A stretch of DNA of 64,000 nucleotides. It comes from Phoebastria nigripes (lineage: Eukaryota; Chordata; Aves; Procellariiformes; Diomedeidae). The translations under genes were made by a program, and so were the position numbers. Below are positions 1 to 14,442 of the stretch, one piece after another. The stretch spans positions 329,252 to 393,251 of the forward strand of contig JAYKAV010002441.1 of NCBI GenBank assembly GCA_035582835.1. Direction: 5' to 3'. The notes under the pieces were generated by a model. It was not told where the DNA came from. It worked only from the letters and a program-made list of their open reading frames with translations, and did no database searches. The first letter of the stretch is position 1; every line of letters begins with the position of its first letter.

Positions 1-3000
1 AAGATGGGGGATATAAAAGCACTTTCAAGAGCAAAACATTCTGTATAGATAAAAAAGACTGGCAAATACACTTGGATTACAAACATCTATTTTATGGCTC
101 ACATCGCAAAACAGTATTTTTCCTGAACCTACCCCTCCTCCTAGTCTTCAGACAACGCCCTACCCTCATAAAACTTACTAACAGAACAAAAATATCCATG
201 GACAAACACACATTGCCCTTGAAGAAGAGCATGTAAGAACATTAAATGAAGAAATGGCCAAGACATGGCAAATTTCACAGCACCCGTCCATTTTCCCAGT
301 GGCCCACACTATAATTCCTTTACTTACATTGAAATTCCTTTTTGGTATTTGAGTAATGCAACTCAGAGCAATGGTTCATATGTAGCCTGAAGTTTACTAC
401 TTCCTTCTCCCTTACCTGAATAAGGTCTTGTCTGTTTTTTTTTCCAGCAGTATCAGCTGGCCCAATAAACTTTGCCTCGTTTCCTTCTGACATGTGGATG
501 CATGCGTATGTGTTCATGAATAGATACACAGAACTTGCCAGAAAAGTCCTTTTGCTAAATTGCAGAATTACTGTCCACCTATATCACACTGCAGTATCAG
601 CTTTTTTTTTCCTTTTTCATATGAGCAGAATTACTCCCTGATAATCTGCTTTAAATGCTGAAAAAAATGACTAACAGTCTGCAACATAAGACAGCTGTGC
701 TGACTTCTGAGTACCAACCTTTGTTCAGAGAGCACTGAACTGGAACTAAACACAGCCAAAGACTGAACCCCTTTTTGCAAATGGGCCTGTGCTCATATTG
801 CTTAAAATAATAATAAAAAAGGGACCTCTCAAAAATTCACGGCTTTCACTTTTTTGATCATGTATTTTCAGCATGGCCCTACTTTGGCTGAAAAATGCAA
901 CACATTACTCTTCCCTGGTGACACTGAAGTACCCTATGACATTCTTTATGGGCCACTGGATGGCACTAGCATCCAAAATATCACTGCCAGCCCAGCATTT
1001 GTTCGGCCAAGAAAAAAACCTTGGCTCTTAAAAAACCACTCAAAACAGCATCCCCTGAGCAGTCTGCAACACTACTTCCATCTCTGCCAAAATGGCACAG
1101 GTCAGAGGAAAAGTGACCTAAACCACTGCAAAATATGTCACTTCATTGTTTACTGTAGCTGCACACCAGGAATTTGGGCTGCACCAAATCTCTTTTGGGA
1201 TTTGTGGCCATAAAGCTGTACTTGAAAAGTCATTTAAGAAATGGATTAATTCTGCTATCTGTTGGATGGATGCAGCTCCCTATGCTTTGGGTTAGGGGAG
1301 CAGGGAATAAATGAAAGCAGTATGTCACTATCTTCTTTTGATCCATGCATTAGAAATGGTCCACCTGCTCCTGCTACATTAGTACTTGCATCAGAGCCTG
1401 TGGTTTTTTTGTAAGCAAAGATGACATTGGAATGTGGGGGAAATTATGCTGGACTAAAATGAGAGAAGGAGCCTGCTGCTACCCATGCTCCCAATGGTGT
1501 TGACGGAGATGCTCACAGCAAACCTTCTCACTAGCATTTGAAGAATCAGGCTCTATACTTTCATTTCAGTATCTTGCCTTAGAAAAGGTGCTTGTTGTCT
1601 GACTCAGCTTTGTCCTTGATTTAGGGATAAAATGGGAAATGTGGATTTTTATTTTTTTTTTTCCTGCAACAGTGGAGACACCCTGGAGATGCTAGAACTG
1701 GGACATCTCTCTTCAGTGATCAACACGGTATCTCTAGGTGTCTGGTGGAAATGATTTTAAATGTGGAGTCTGCGGAGCAGTCGTAGCTGACTGGCAAACT
1801 CGCTTCAGTACGTCAACAGATCAGGGGCTCTGCCAAGTGCTTAAAGCTCTGAGAGAAATCCATTCTTTCCAATGAAACTGCAGCCAGGGCAGCAACGCAC
1901 CACCCTTTTGTACCCACTCAACAGGAGTCATTCTTTGCTTCATATGACAAATAGGGAAAGCTGCGTTACATTTAATATTCTCAGGATAGATGCTAAGTCC
2001 CAGTCAATGGCACATTTCAAAGTCTGAACCTGTCTTTCAGCAACTACTTTGCTTGTAAAGAGCCAAAAGCAGGGGGAGAAGGAGAAGGAAGGAAGGGTGA
2101 AAGAAAAGATGGTAAATAACAGTTGAAGCAGACAAAAGGGCTCTGTTTCTGAGTGCAAATGAAGCACAGCTGGTTTACAGCTGCACTGTATTCCCCTAGA
2201 AGGTAGGGCACTGGGGAAATGCAGTAATGCATTCGCTACCATCAGGATGGTACAACAGACTGGATGGACTGAATGGCCCTTTTCTCTGATGCCCATAAAA
2301 ATGATAATAAAAAACCCATTAGTTCCTCGCAGCCCTGTGCATCCCGAGACAGGCTGTCACGCGGAAGACGGCAGGCAGACCGCTGCTTTGCTTTCAAGGG
2401 ATGCACAGGCAAAAGGCTTGGAGGAACACCCCAAAACCTGATTTCAAGGACTGACCAGAAGCATTTCAGACAGGGATTTGGAAGCAAAGATAAGGATATT
2501 AAAGCCTGCTGCAAAGCAAGCTGGAACTAATGGCAAGCTTCCCCTTGACTTCATCGGGCTTGAGCCCAGTCTTCCTGTCATTTTCTTAAGCTGACGATGG
2601 CAAAGCCTGGCTCTTTACTTCTTTTCATCTCCACCTCCTTCCCTTCCCACCTGATGAATAATTGCATGAGTCTCCCGAAGGCTGCACACCAATTTCATCC
2701 TCGCCCCTCTCGCTCTCTCTCTTTTCTTGGCCCACACATTCATGTCAGTGCCTCTGTTTGTCACTTCCTCCTTCCTATAATTATGATCCAAATTTGCCGG
2801 GATAAGATGTGGTGATTATGTGTTCAAAAGCTTTTAAAAACAAGTACCCTGCTGTTTGTCTGCCCCACTTAAGGAAGCTCTTGCGCATTTGCATGAGTCC
2901 TTCTGGCATCCCTGAGATAGGTGTCGAGCTGCTGCTTGAAATGGGGCCATGGTCTATAAACTGCAGTGGCACCAAGCCCAAAAGCAAGCTCCCTGTGCAC

Positions 3001-6000
3001 GTGTTTTGTTGTGTGAGATGACAGATGAAAAATGATAATATTTATTGAACAGAAACTACTCCTGAGACACAAAAATCATTCCTCCTGCAACAGAAGCAGC
3101 AGAGGATTTTAAAATTTTGCGTCAGGATGAAGTCTAGAGGCTCCTCCTTTGAGCTATTTAGCCTTTAGCACTATTCCTGATGTGATACAGTAGTCTCTCT
3201 AACTGGGCTCACATAAGACATATTCTACCAGCTATAAAAAGCTTCAAAAAGTGCAGCTATGAAACCCAAGAATGTAATTTTTTTCCCACCAGGAGTATAT
3301 CATGAACCACTCCAAGCACGGATGTCAACAGCTCCTTTGTTGCATTCCTCCCAGAAGACTCAAAGCTGGGAAAAGTCAAAAGCATCAGCTTCCTCCTTCT
3401 GAAGTTGTGCAAGAGCCTTTGAGGTTTCGCTATTAGCAGCCTCCTTTTGCAAACTGTTTATTCCAAGGAACATTCATTCCCCATGTTAAGGTCAACCAGG
3501 GGTTTCCTTAAGGCAGCTGAGCCATTGCCATGTCTGCTGGGAGGGCCCAGAGGGAGGTGTGACTCCGGGATCGCTGTCACGGGCATGTGCCGGAGACGCG
3601 GCACAAACCCAAAATCTAACTCAGAGCTTTGTAGTGCCAAGGGAAGCTCATATTTGACTCCAAAGATAAACAATTGCTTTGTGATCATTTCCAAAGGCAG
3701 GATAGCCATCTCTATGCCCCACTAAGCTCATTAGGGAAATATTTGGTTTATCTGCCAACAGGAAGAAGTTACACATGTGCTAGTAAGTTACATACTTAAA
3801 AGATGAACTCGAAGGCTTTTTCCTCTGTGCCTTTCACACCGCTATTGCTGTGTGTGCAGCACAACATGTGATAGTAAAACTTTGCAGGTAGACCTTGTGA
3901 TTTCCACCACAGGCAGTCCTGGAGACTTCCCTGAAAACAGACCTTTTAACCTAAATTAATTGATTCTGGAATAATAAAAAAACTCATCTATTTTCAGTTG
4001 CTTCACAAATGAAAACATATAATGAGATTTCTTTAACTTAATTTCTCTGTGGCTAGGAATTTAACTGACACAGAGCTGGAGGTTTCTGCATGAGGGGAAT
4101 ATATGGACAATGTAGACAGTGGCGTTAGGGTTAGTCATGTGGAAGCAGAAAGGCTTGGACTACCCTGTACACTGACAAAACCAACAGTTTTTGCAGGGAT
4201 ATCATGCAAAGAAGCCGTCTAACACCTACCTGTGCATGAAACACATTTCCCTATAAATAATGATAACCACAAAGCTCTTTTTGCTACTCAGCCTAAGTCC
4301 CAGGTCTTAAAAATGGCAACAAACTAGTGAAGCTACTGCAAAGACAGAGTATTTTTTCATCTTCTGTATCAAGCTTCCTCCACTGGTTCAGCTTTGCAAA
4401 TAATTTCCAGCAATCAATCAAAAGACAAGTCTGTGGAACATTATCTTCTGTTTTCCAGATGTTGCCAGTCAAACTAACACTTGAATCTGTCCACCCCGTT
4501 TTCTCTTGCTAAGTTTTGTTACTTGGGGGAGTCTTCACTTTATGTTGGGTAAAGGTACTCATGAAGAGGGATGGTGGATGCACACATCTTCTAGCAATCA
4601 TTTGAACTCTATTTTATACACAAGAGATACTGATAGCATCCCCAGAGCTATGAAAGAAAATACTTCTTCCCTTCATAGCTATCAAGCATGTCATGTCTGG
4701 TTTATCTTTTTAATTTGTTATCTAGGAACAAATGTTATCTATTAAAAAATCTCATTTTTTAAGGTAAAATTTGTCAGAAATTTTCATAAAGATTCATGCA
4801 ATAAATGCAGAACATTCCAGATATATTTTGCACAGGACTCATATGCCTGGGGACCTCAGTTCTCACCTTCCAAAGCAATGGCCACTTAGGACCTATGTCT
4901 CAGTGCAAACGAAGGCACAGGCACATACCTGCTTTCCAAAGGACTTCACTGTTGCAGGAAATTACTGCTCTCCAGCTGCTTGTACCTGCCTTCTTGCCAG
5001 AAGCTACATTGCTCTGCAGTAATGTTTCTGCTCTGAGGTATCTGCTTCAGTGCAAAGTCAGCCACATTAGTTCAAATGGAGGAAACAGGTTTTCTGTTCC
5101 ACCGACTGTGGAGCCTCTACCAAAACGTGGTCCAGCATCTGGGTGTTGTCACCTCCTCAGGGCTGCAGCTGGGTCCAGAGCACCTGGCTATATGCCTCTG
5201 CTCCTACACACTTTAGATGCATTTGCATAAGAGGGCTAATACACAAGGTATTCTTGAAAATGCTGATCCTAATCCATCCTAATGTCTCTTTGCGCTCAGG
5301 CAAGCACACTGCTGGCCCCACCACTTCTGTATAAGAATTTTCTCCATTTTGGTTCAGCTACAAAGATCTTAAAAGCCTGCATTAAGTTTTTCTAATTATT
5401 ATTTTTAAAAAATTTTAATTCTTCTACAGCGCAGTCTGAGCACAGAGTATACGACCTTCAATCAGTATCTAAGAAATACTGGAGTCTCCTTTACAGTACA
5501 CATATGTACTACTGTCCATGGCATGGCTTTCCAGTGTACAAAAGGGGGATTGTATGGGATTGCTGTTTTCCCCCATTCACTGTCCCTTTTAAGTGTTTGG
5601 ACAGTGTATTCAACCAACCCATGTGATGATGAGAAAATAACAGCAGGTCAGCTAATAGGTGCCTGCTCCCAGTTTCTTGCAGAAGCCTTCTGAAACGAGC
5701 CGGTGACCACAGTCTGACACCATGCGTGTCAACAGCCCTAGCAGCAGAGGTGCTTGGGGCGTACACCACACAAGTTCTGGCTAGCCAAAATGAAGATGAG
5801 ATCCTTTAAGTACATTTGCATACATCATTCCCCTGGCTACCATAAAATGGCATGTTTGCTATTTTTTAATGAATACTGCAGATTTAAAACAATTGAGTTT
5901 TCCTCTATCATCATTCCAGTCTAATCCTATTAAAAATTAACAATTAAACAAATTTTATCTTCATTATGGTCTGGGATTCATAAAAGGTTGGATTCTCTAA

Positions 6001-7000
6001 CCTGCCTGACATGCTTTCTTAACAGCTGCGAGTTTCTGTCTAAGAGGAAAGCAAAATTGCATTAGAAAGGGACAGCTTCCAATCCACGATGTCACCGGCA
6101 TACAAAACATGGGACATTACGGGGTTTCTATGTTATACTGAACCATCACTCATGGCTGGCCACTCCTTCACCAGACCTGATGGATCTCACTGAGCAGATA
6201 TTATGCTACTTTTACGGTCTGTTTTAGAGTCTGTGACCCCCTTAGGGGAGACCTGCTACAGCAGACCTGCAAAACAAACTGTCCTGTGGGTGACGTGCAG
6301 CCCACAAACCCAATTCTGTGTTTCATTACATGGTAGTTGCACAGCAGGAAAATTTGCTATGTGGCCATCTTATAAGATGGGCTGACAACGAAGAGCTATT
6401 AATGACCACACAGTATGACTCAAGTGGGGGCCACTGTAGGAATTAAAAATTAACATTTTTACTTTTAAGCTATTCCACAAGCCATGTTTGCATTTCATGT
6501 TGTTACAATGTCTAATAAAATATTAATCAGAAATAAAGAAACGACTTTTTTAATAGTAAAATATTTCATCTGATTAAAAGGAAAGATGAGCTTTTACTTT
6601 TTGCATAAAGTCTTTCATTTTTATTTTTGAAAGGACATGTCAGAATCTTTGAAATCCTGTGGAGTGAGAGGAATGCTTGCCCTCTTACCATGTCTAGTCA
6701 TCAGACCACGCATTTTAGTTCAAGAATGCACATAAATTATACAGCCCTTTCCTGCAGCTGCACAGAATAATAAAAGGAGCTGCAAAGAATAATTTATTCA
6801 CTTTTCCATAGATTCTTAGAAAGGACAAATAGCACTAATTTTTTTTCCCACCCAATTAGAAAACCTTGTCTTCTATACATTCTTCTTTACAGAAGCATCT
6901 CCCTTCTCCACTTTCTGATAGATCACTTGGCTGTTTGTGCATTCCTAATAAAGATTTTCTTGTGGTGGCTTCTAAAACCCAGTCAGCCAGCTGTGAATGG
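1..7000. other. Unique AT-rich noncoding DNA, no gene recognised
   Basis: No protein family, RNA gene or transposable element is recognisable here. The longest open frames (854-1213 plus, 119 codons; 1940-2296 minus, 118 codons; 4805-5230 plus, 141 codons) show no domain, no repeated motif and no family resemblance, and are of the size expected by chance in a window this long. Positions 2071-2110 form a purine-rich stretch. Positions 5380-5420 and 6420-6620 are strongly AT-rich. Short conserved noncoding elements or small exons could be hidden here but cannot be told from one sequence. Confidence 0.6.
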
Positions 7001-10000
7001 CAGTGACTTAACTGCATCAGCACAAAAAGAAACACTCCCAAACAGTCAAATTCGCTGAACTGTATGTTGCACGTTGTGTCCTTTCCTGCTCTGCTGTGCC
7101 TCAGTCTCCAACACGTACCAGAGCTGCAAGTGCAGCTGAAGTATCTTCTGGGCACCAGGTCCAGCGTGTACACGGGGACAGCGTGCCATGACTGCGTGCC
7201 CTTGTGACAGCTCCTCAGGCTCTGCAACACCTCTGTGCCCAGCACTTATAACTTGGCAAAAACCCTTTGGTACTTGCAGAAATGCTATGCTGGGGATGAC
7301 AGCAAATACTAATATTTGCTAATGGGTGGCTAGAAAAGGTTGCTGACGGCATGAGTCCTTGGCCAAGAGTCAGTTTGCATTAGTCAAGCTCTCGCACTGG
7401 CACAGCGAGGGCTTTTACTGAAGGGCAGCCCACCCTGGCTCTGCACTGGTAGCCAGCCTGAAGAATAGAATTGTTGCTAAAGGCTTTTTTAGGCTGTCCC
7501 TTGAGTATTCCCAGGGTAGGTGAGCAGTCAGTTGCTTCACATCCATGTGACAGATAGTTCATAAGAATTATCTAGCTTTTAAGCAATGAGGCTTTCCATT
7601 CCCCATGGAGATTTAAGTGCTAGGTGCCCACCATTTTCAGCAGGAACAGAGAGCTAACAGACCTTTGTGGGTCTGGATAGAAATGCATACACCAGAGGGT
7701 GAGTTTCTTTTATTGCCCAATGGTCCCCAAATGCTGTGAAGCTCACCTTGCAACACTGTGTGCCTACCACCTTGACGCTACAGACCTAGTGCTACCAGAC
7801 TCTGGTGAGGAAATGGAACACTGAGGATGGCAAAACTAATTTGAAGTGTTAGATAATACCTCCCTAACACCTCCCTCTCTTACTTGAGTGATATGTTGTC
7901 AAACAAAAGAGCCTTAGGCTCTTCGACCATTGATGGTTCAGGTAAAATTTAGATCTGAGCACTTCTGCTATATCATCTCACCTCTGTTTATCTTGGATAA
8001 ACCAAAATACCACAATTTCTGCCTGTCTCTCTGCCCTGCCACTACTGCGCCTGTCGAATCCTACAGACCATGGATGGCACCATATTCTACAGGACTGCTT
8101 TGAAATACTGCATGGTTGATAGTTGTCTCTGTCTTCCCATTTCACCATTCTGTATTACAGTGATGCCCAGAGGACCCTCAAAAATTCTGGTTGCCGTGTG
8201 CAGAAAACAGTAGTTACCCAGTTACCCAAAATTTCTTGTAGAGAGCATGTTGCACTTTCCCAGAGCCCCGTTAAATGCAATGAAACAGGCCTTGCAAAGT
8301 CCAAAGAGAATTTAGACCAAAATTTATTCTGTTTTTAGAAAGGAGAGATGCCTTTTCTTCNGGACATAGGAAAGCATGACTGTCATTCCTACCACCTCCA
8401 TCTCCCTTCCTGAATGCGCAGATGTCACGCGGTGTTGTCATGGCTGCAAAGTTGGAAACCCTTCCTCTGGCAGTTATCTCAATATTCAAACCATGTTTTG
8501 CTGACAGAGGAGCTGGGGCGGCATCTCACGGGGAAGAATCACCTGTGCTCCACTAGGAAAGAACAAATTCTCCCTGCACCACATGTGAAAGGTGCTCATT
8601 ACTCTGGGTTAGCTCTGTGCATACACAAAGCTATCTGATTTGGTGTAGGAAACCATTATTTCTCTGGTTCTTCCATATTGCTGGTATGTCCCTGCAGAGC
8701 CCTGTAAAGAATGTCATATGCAATGTGGTACACAACAGCTGTTTTCCAAGTCAGAGTGCAAGCAAGGTCATACTTTGTTATGATAAATCAATACTTTGAA
8801 AGACATGAGTGCATTCAACCTGCTGAGATGATAAATGGGAGCAGGGAGCAGAGTGCAGATGTATTAGCTTAACAGGGCACTACTAATTTTTAAAATCAGG
8901 CTCATTGTCACCATTTATTTGACGTGCAAGAGAAACAAGTTTTGTAAAAAAAATTTTTAATTACTTCGAGGCAACAATGAAGCTTATGAGTACTAGGTAC
9001 TACCATTTGCACTACAGCAATACCAAGAAGCCCCAGACGAGGAGACAAAACTTAAGATTCAGTTATATCAACTACCAGATTTCCACATGGAGACATACAG
9101 CAATGCTTATTCATCTGTAACCTTCATCATTGCTGCAATTCAGTTGTGGCATTTAGTCGTGCAAAAGTTATTTTTTAAGGGGTGGTCACCATGAAAGAAA
9201 TCTTCTGTCGATTGTAGCTGCCGGCTCTCCATCTTAACTTTGCATTTGTTCTCAATTTAGGTCTCAAAGTGCAAGTTTCTGATACTTAACTACACCTCTC
9301 CCTGCTAGAAGCAGATCACATCCTCTGCAGATCTGCTAGTAAAATTCTTGAATGTCACTGTGGGCTATGCACAGGAGGAATATCAAACAACGTTACAGCT
9401 AGCTCTGTTTTGCCAGCTCTTGTGATTTTATAGCAAGTTTCACAACATCTCCTATTTTTCTTAAAACCCTAGCTATAGAGTTATGTGACTACGTGGGAAT
9501 CTCAGCTTTCATATAAAAAAGGAAGTTATGAGTCCTTATGAATGCAGGGAAAAGGTGGAAGTATGATCCAACTGTGGAAAAGAATAAAAAAAATATATAA
9601 AATATTATCATTTTTTCTTATTATCTGTATTTTACAAGCCAAATCTCCACTTCATTATGGAGCCAACATATAATCATATTCTTCCGTGCAAACCAGCAAG
9701 GATGAACACCCCTCTTTTATTGCACTGTAGACTCTTTGTGATCCTTTTTGCTCCCCCAGGTAGCGGTAATGTTAAGGCTCCACAGCTCTAGCTTGGGCAC
9801 TTCGGTGTGCGTCAAACTGTCAAAGGCAGATCATTTCCGCCAGATGACAGTTTATTTTCTAAAGCAGTGATATCTTTGCCATCAACTTGAGCTGATGTCA
9901 GTAACACATTGTCATCAGGAAACAAGGCTGGTAAGTTTAAAGCAATAAAGTTACCAAGGAAGTGACTGAATGCAAATTAAAACTTAACTCTTGCTCAGAT

Positions 10001-13000
10001 CTGCATGGTTTTCTTTTTCAAATGTCCATAGCCTTTCCACAATTCCTTTGTATCCGTTTGCAATCTAAAGGTGGAGAAAACAGTAGCTCCTGCAAAGCTT
10101 ACCCTCCCTTCTCATTTTCTATAACCATGAACTAATTTAAGCAGTATTTATAATAGTAAGTTTGCCAAGAATTTCCCTCTGGAATAATCTCCTCTAAAGT
10201 GTGATATGAGAAAAGATTTAGCTGGTAATTGCTATGGATGATTCTCATCTNAAGTGTATCTTGTAGTTGATCCTCCAGAAACAGAGTGGTCCAAAGAGAC
10301 TGGATTAGAGGGGGGAAAAAGTTATTGGCATGTAAGTACAAGAAGAATATATCTTATTTACCCTCTTTGAAAGGCAAACTGAAAGACAGAGTTTCAAATG
10401 CTGATAAGAGAAACATGAAGTTTTGAGTGAAAAAAGATTTGGGAAAAGAGCTGAATTTCAGTCTTGGCATTTGCATAGGCAGACGTCAAACAGAACAAGG
10501 AAAAGAGAAGCCTGGATGGGATGTAAGGATGGGTACGTTTATGACTTTCTTTTCCTTTAGGTTTCTAAAATGCTTTCTTGTAGTGCGGCAAACAGATGGC
10601 ATCCACCCACCAGGAGTTTATCGTAGACACATTCACTACATTTAGAGGTATGTTATGAAAATATAACCCATCGCATGCAGATATGGTAAGCAGGGTGCAC
10701 AACAGAGTCTGTATTTTCAAGGGTGCATCTTTCTTTGAAACCCTTTCCTATTGTACACTGCATGNTGAATTCTTCTGCAAATCTGGTCAAGAGTTTGTAT
10801 TCTGCAGAAAAACTGCAAGCCAGGTTGGTCATGGGNGAAGAAAAGAAACATGACAAACAGTAAGGAGTGATATTAAAAATGTGCAAATACACGCACACCG
10901 AGGATGAAACAGAAGTTGCACAAGCTCCTCAGTTTTCTTATCAAGGGGAAGAAGAAAACCCTTAAAGAGAAAGACACAACAATGGATTTTTCCATAGTAA
11001 AGTATCTTTTGGCCCCTACTCAGTGTTTTCTATGCTGCATCAAGCTGGGCCCTGACTGGCACCCAAATATGACAACCTTCGATATGCTCGAGCCATCAGG
11101 CAATACTTGCAAGAGATGACTTTACTTGTCTCTACTATGGCCAGTTGCCATGTTGGAGCACAGCATGGGATTGCTTCATTGCTTAGTTCAAGGGCACACC
11201 AATGTCAGAACCAAAGAAGAAAGTTAAAAAAAAAAAACTGATGAAATTAGTTTGATAATGAAACAAACATAAGTTCAGTCACATCCACAAATAATTTAAC
11301 CTCTGGTGCTTGATAATGATATGTCAAGTAGAGGCCAAAAATTAAATCTGCAGGGATTCATTAAAAAGGGAGAAGGTTTAGAAATACTTTTCTAAACTGC
11401 TAACAGCATATCTTGGCCCACATGGAGCATTCAGTGGGAATGGCAGTAATACTTCTATCTCCCATTTACAAGAAAGCCTCTATAATGGAAAGACATATAG
11501 AAAAAAATCTTCTTTTCTGATACATCTTATGTAACTTTTGCCAAGTCAAAGTCTGCCATAATGATCTTTCCTGCAGTCCTGTGCTGAAAAACTGGNATTC
11601 AGAGAAGATATACATACTAATAAAATAGGATGCTTGTCGCGAGGATGCATCTTTATTGAGCAACTAGCTGGCTAACAGTCCTGATAACTGGCAGTGGTGG
11701 AAAAAGGCTCTTTTCCTTCCAAGAGGCATGCTAGGAAACTGGCGCCAACACTTTCACCTTTTTGGTTTTCCTGTCTGAATCTTAACAGCCTTAAAAACCT
11801 CAGAATTTCCCAGCACCTGTCCAAGATCACAGCTTGAAAGGCAGAGGCAAAAATGATCCGTTCCACTGCTACGGTTTTGAAAATACATGCCACAGTTATG
11901 TGATTTGTAATGACTTGGACAGAACAGTTCTGTACAGCTGAAAATATTTCCATCTATGCTTCTCCTTCCTAAAGCCATTCTTTCCTCACAGTGTAAATGA
12001 TTTTTTCTTTCTAAGGGTTATTACTTGCCCAGGGACAGTGTGTTTGGATGTGTCTGTGAATGAAAATAGAAGGGGAGAGAAATCAAGCTATGTCCATAGG
12101 TGGTGTTGCTGCAGAGAAGGAAATGCAATCTATTTGTTTCCTAGGTCACGCTAGACTGTGCAGAGGTTCTTGTTTTGCTTCCCTAGAAATAAAGAAGTAT
12201 GAGGTATTCACAGGGGCAATGCTGTACTACATATTCTGTGTGATGGCCTATCAGCTTCTAAACTCTGTCTGTCCATCATTGCAAAGGTACTAACAAAACC
12301 TGCCCCTACACCCTCCACATTAGACCAGGTGATCAATAACAGTGATCATGAACATGAGCAAAAGGGAGAACCACCAGGTCAGTAGAGCTGGATCCAGGCT
12401 CCTTCCCTGGCTTCAGNTGCCTCTGGAAGTCAGCAGGCAGACGTTCAACGCAACTTCTGGTGCTGAGACACCTCTGAAGGATCTCTGAAAGTGTGTTATT
12501 GGTAAGGCTGCTTGTATGCCGGAAGACAGTAAAAAAAGAAAAACGATGGGTTAATTGATTGCACACACTGTAGTCACAGAATATAGGCAACACTGCTGAG
12601 GATCAGCACTGCAGCACGTGTTGGAAAATGAAGTCTATTAATGCCAGTAACCAAAATGCATGAAAGCTCTACAGAAGATGCTCTGCTGAAGGCCTTGCTG
12701 GCATGGTTTTTGGAGGTGGCAGAGAGCTTGGGACAGCAAAGGGTCAGGGCATCCTGCAGGGAAGAAGACAGGTAAGACAAGACCCCTGCGCTCACATAGG
12801 GTCTTTCTGTACCTGTAACAGAAGCAGCTCAGGGGACTGTGGGTTTCAGTGCAAGGTGGGAACCTTCGACCAGAGCAGTTAATGTGGATATGAACAGGGG
12901 GGTTCAGTGTGTAGCCTGCCAATGTCGCAGTCAAAAGAGGTACCTACGGGGTTCAGCTCACTGAGTGTCCTCGGGTAAATGATTTCACCTTTCTGTGCTC

Positions 13001-13785
13001 ATTTCTCATCTTCCCTGGTCTCTGCTGTGTTGGAGGCTGATGTTGGGCACGTGTTTGCTGTTGTGCTAACACAACGGGGCGTAGACCTCAGCTGGCACTG
13101 CTCTAATGCCAGTAATGAACAATAGAGATTTGTCTTCTCCATTGCCAAAACAGAAAGAAATCTACCCTGAACTATTCAGAAGGTGCATAATGGGGTTTCC
13201 TTTGCCTCCCTTGTAGCATCAAGTTTCATCAACAGCTGGAGGCAGAATAATAAAGCTCTGGGAAGCACTTCTGCATGAAGACCCATCTTCAAAGCACCAT
13301 TTAGAGTTGTCGCAGATGGTTTTCACATTGTTCCTGTGCAACAGTAAGTATCACAATCCACATTTTGTAGGGAAGAATGGGAACACAAGTTTAAGTGGCA
13401 TGAACAATCCTACAGGATGATTCAGTGACAAAACCAAGAGTAAATCTGTTATAGAGGGGGGTTTTGTGCTTTTTTTTGCATGACCAATGCTGTGGTCTCC
13501 AATAGCATGTCCTGTATTCCTTACTACTGAATAGATTTGGTTTCACTCCTTCTTCCTTTTATATATGTTTCATGGGAGAAAAACAAACAAATGAATATCG
13601 ATTGATTGAATTTTAAAAGCACAAAGACCAATGATGCAATCAGTGTTAAAAGGGTAAGTAGGTACAATTTTCCCCTATCACAAACTGTGTGCTGTTCTTC
13701 AATTTACCACTTGTGAAACTGGTCAGCTGCCTCAGGAAGAACTATTTTTCCCCTATAAAATGCTCTAGGTCTCTTCAGGCTAAAG
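7001..13785. other. Unique noncoding DNA with scattered single Ns
   Basis: I see no recognisable gene or interspersed repeat. Isolated N bases occur at 8361, 10251, 10765, 10836, 11596 and 12417. An 8-bp unit (AGTTACCC) is repeated in tandem at 8212-8227. A frame of 129 codons on the minus strand (6856-7245) spans the left border and has no identifiable domain. The region is otherwise without structure that I can name. Confidence 0.6.
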
Positions 13786-13860
13786 CATTTCAATAAACAC
13801 TTGATTTGCCACAATGCGGATTTGCTTTGGATGTCTAGCAGATGCAAAAGTCAGATGCGC
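13786..13860 (+). repeat. Copy A of a 75-bp imperfect direct repeat
   Basis: This 75-bp block reappears in the same orientation at 14368-14442. By eye 62 of 75 positions agree, with no length change, and most differences are transitions. The similarity stops sharply at both ends: flanks of the two copies are unrelated. It contains AATAAAC near its left end and the shared core CTAGCAGA. I do not recognise the sequence as a named bird repeat. It may be a local duplication or two insertions of a short unlisted element. Confidence 0.75.
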
Positions 13861-14367
13861 TGAAGTTTCACAATATCTTTCACATCAATACAGGAGATAT
13901 TCTGGATATATGAAGCATACACAACAACCTATTTTCTGGAAAATGCAGGCTTTGAAAATGTCTCATGCTGAGTGTTCAGAGTTAGTGGATACTTTTGACG
14001 ATTTTGCTCTTACTCATGTGTCAGGAAAAAAAGTAGGGAGATAGCTAGTCCTCATCAGAGCAACTGAAAACAAAAAAAGTATTAAAGTTTGTGTTGGTGG
14101 TTGTTTGGAAAAAAATGTCTGAATAAGGACACTAAGGAGAATAATAAACAACTGCATCGCCTCTCTTCTGAAACAGAAGTTTAGACTTCATGCTGAGTTT
14201 ACTGAGTAAGGCTCTTTGGCATGTTTTTTTGAGTCAGATGGGGAGTTAATGGATGCCATACACCACAACACTGCGCAGAGGCAGCTGTGCTCATCCTAAC
14301 TGCTCTGTGCTGAACTTGGAGCAAGTTTCCATCTTGCTTCCATTACCTTTGATATCTATTGTACATC
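13861..14367. other. Spacer between the two 75-bp repeat copies
   Basis: About 507 bp of unique DNA lies between the repeat copies. A plus-strand frame of 76 codons (13814-14044) begins inside copy A and runs into the spacer, but has no recognisable domain. I see no terminal TG/CA, no coding remnants and no polypurine tract that would make the pair of repeats look like the LTRs of one element. Confidence 0.5.
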
Positions 14368-14442
14368 CATTTCAATAAACATCTGATTTGCCACAGTAAG
14401 GACTTGTTTTGGATACCTAGCAGACCCAAAAGCCAGATGTGC
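14368..14442 (+). repeat. Copy B of the 75-bp imperfect direct repeat
   Basis: Same length and orientation as copy A at 13786-13860, offset by 582 bp, roughly 83 percent identical by eye. Shared landmarks in order are CATTTCAATAAACA, TGATTTGCCACA and CTAGCAGA, each at matching distances. The level of divergence suggests an old duplication unless the copies came from separate insertions. Confidence 0.75.

Noticed and set aside
2225..2300. Possible CR1 3' tail (ACTGGATGGACTGAATGGCC)
   Set aside because: Only one short phrase resembles CR1, and the DNA on either side shows none of the expected landmarks.
4805..5230. Open frame of 141 codons, plus strand
   Set aside because: No motif or family resemblance; overlapping frames in the same stretch are of like length.
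13786..14442. The two 75-bp repeats as LTRs of one small element
   Set aside because: They do not have TG/CA ends, and no primer-binding site, polypurine tract or coding remnant lies between them.
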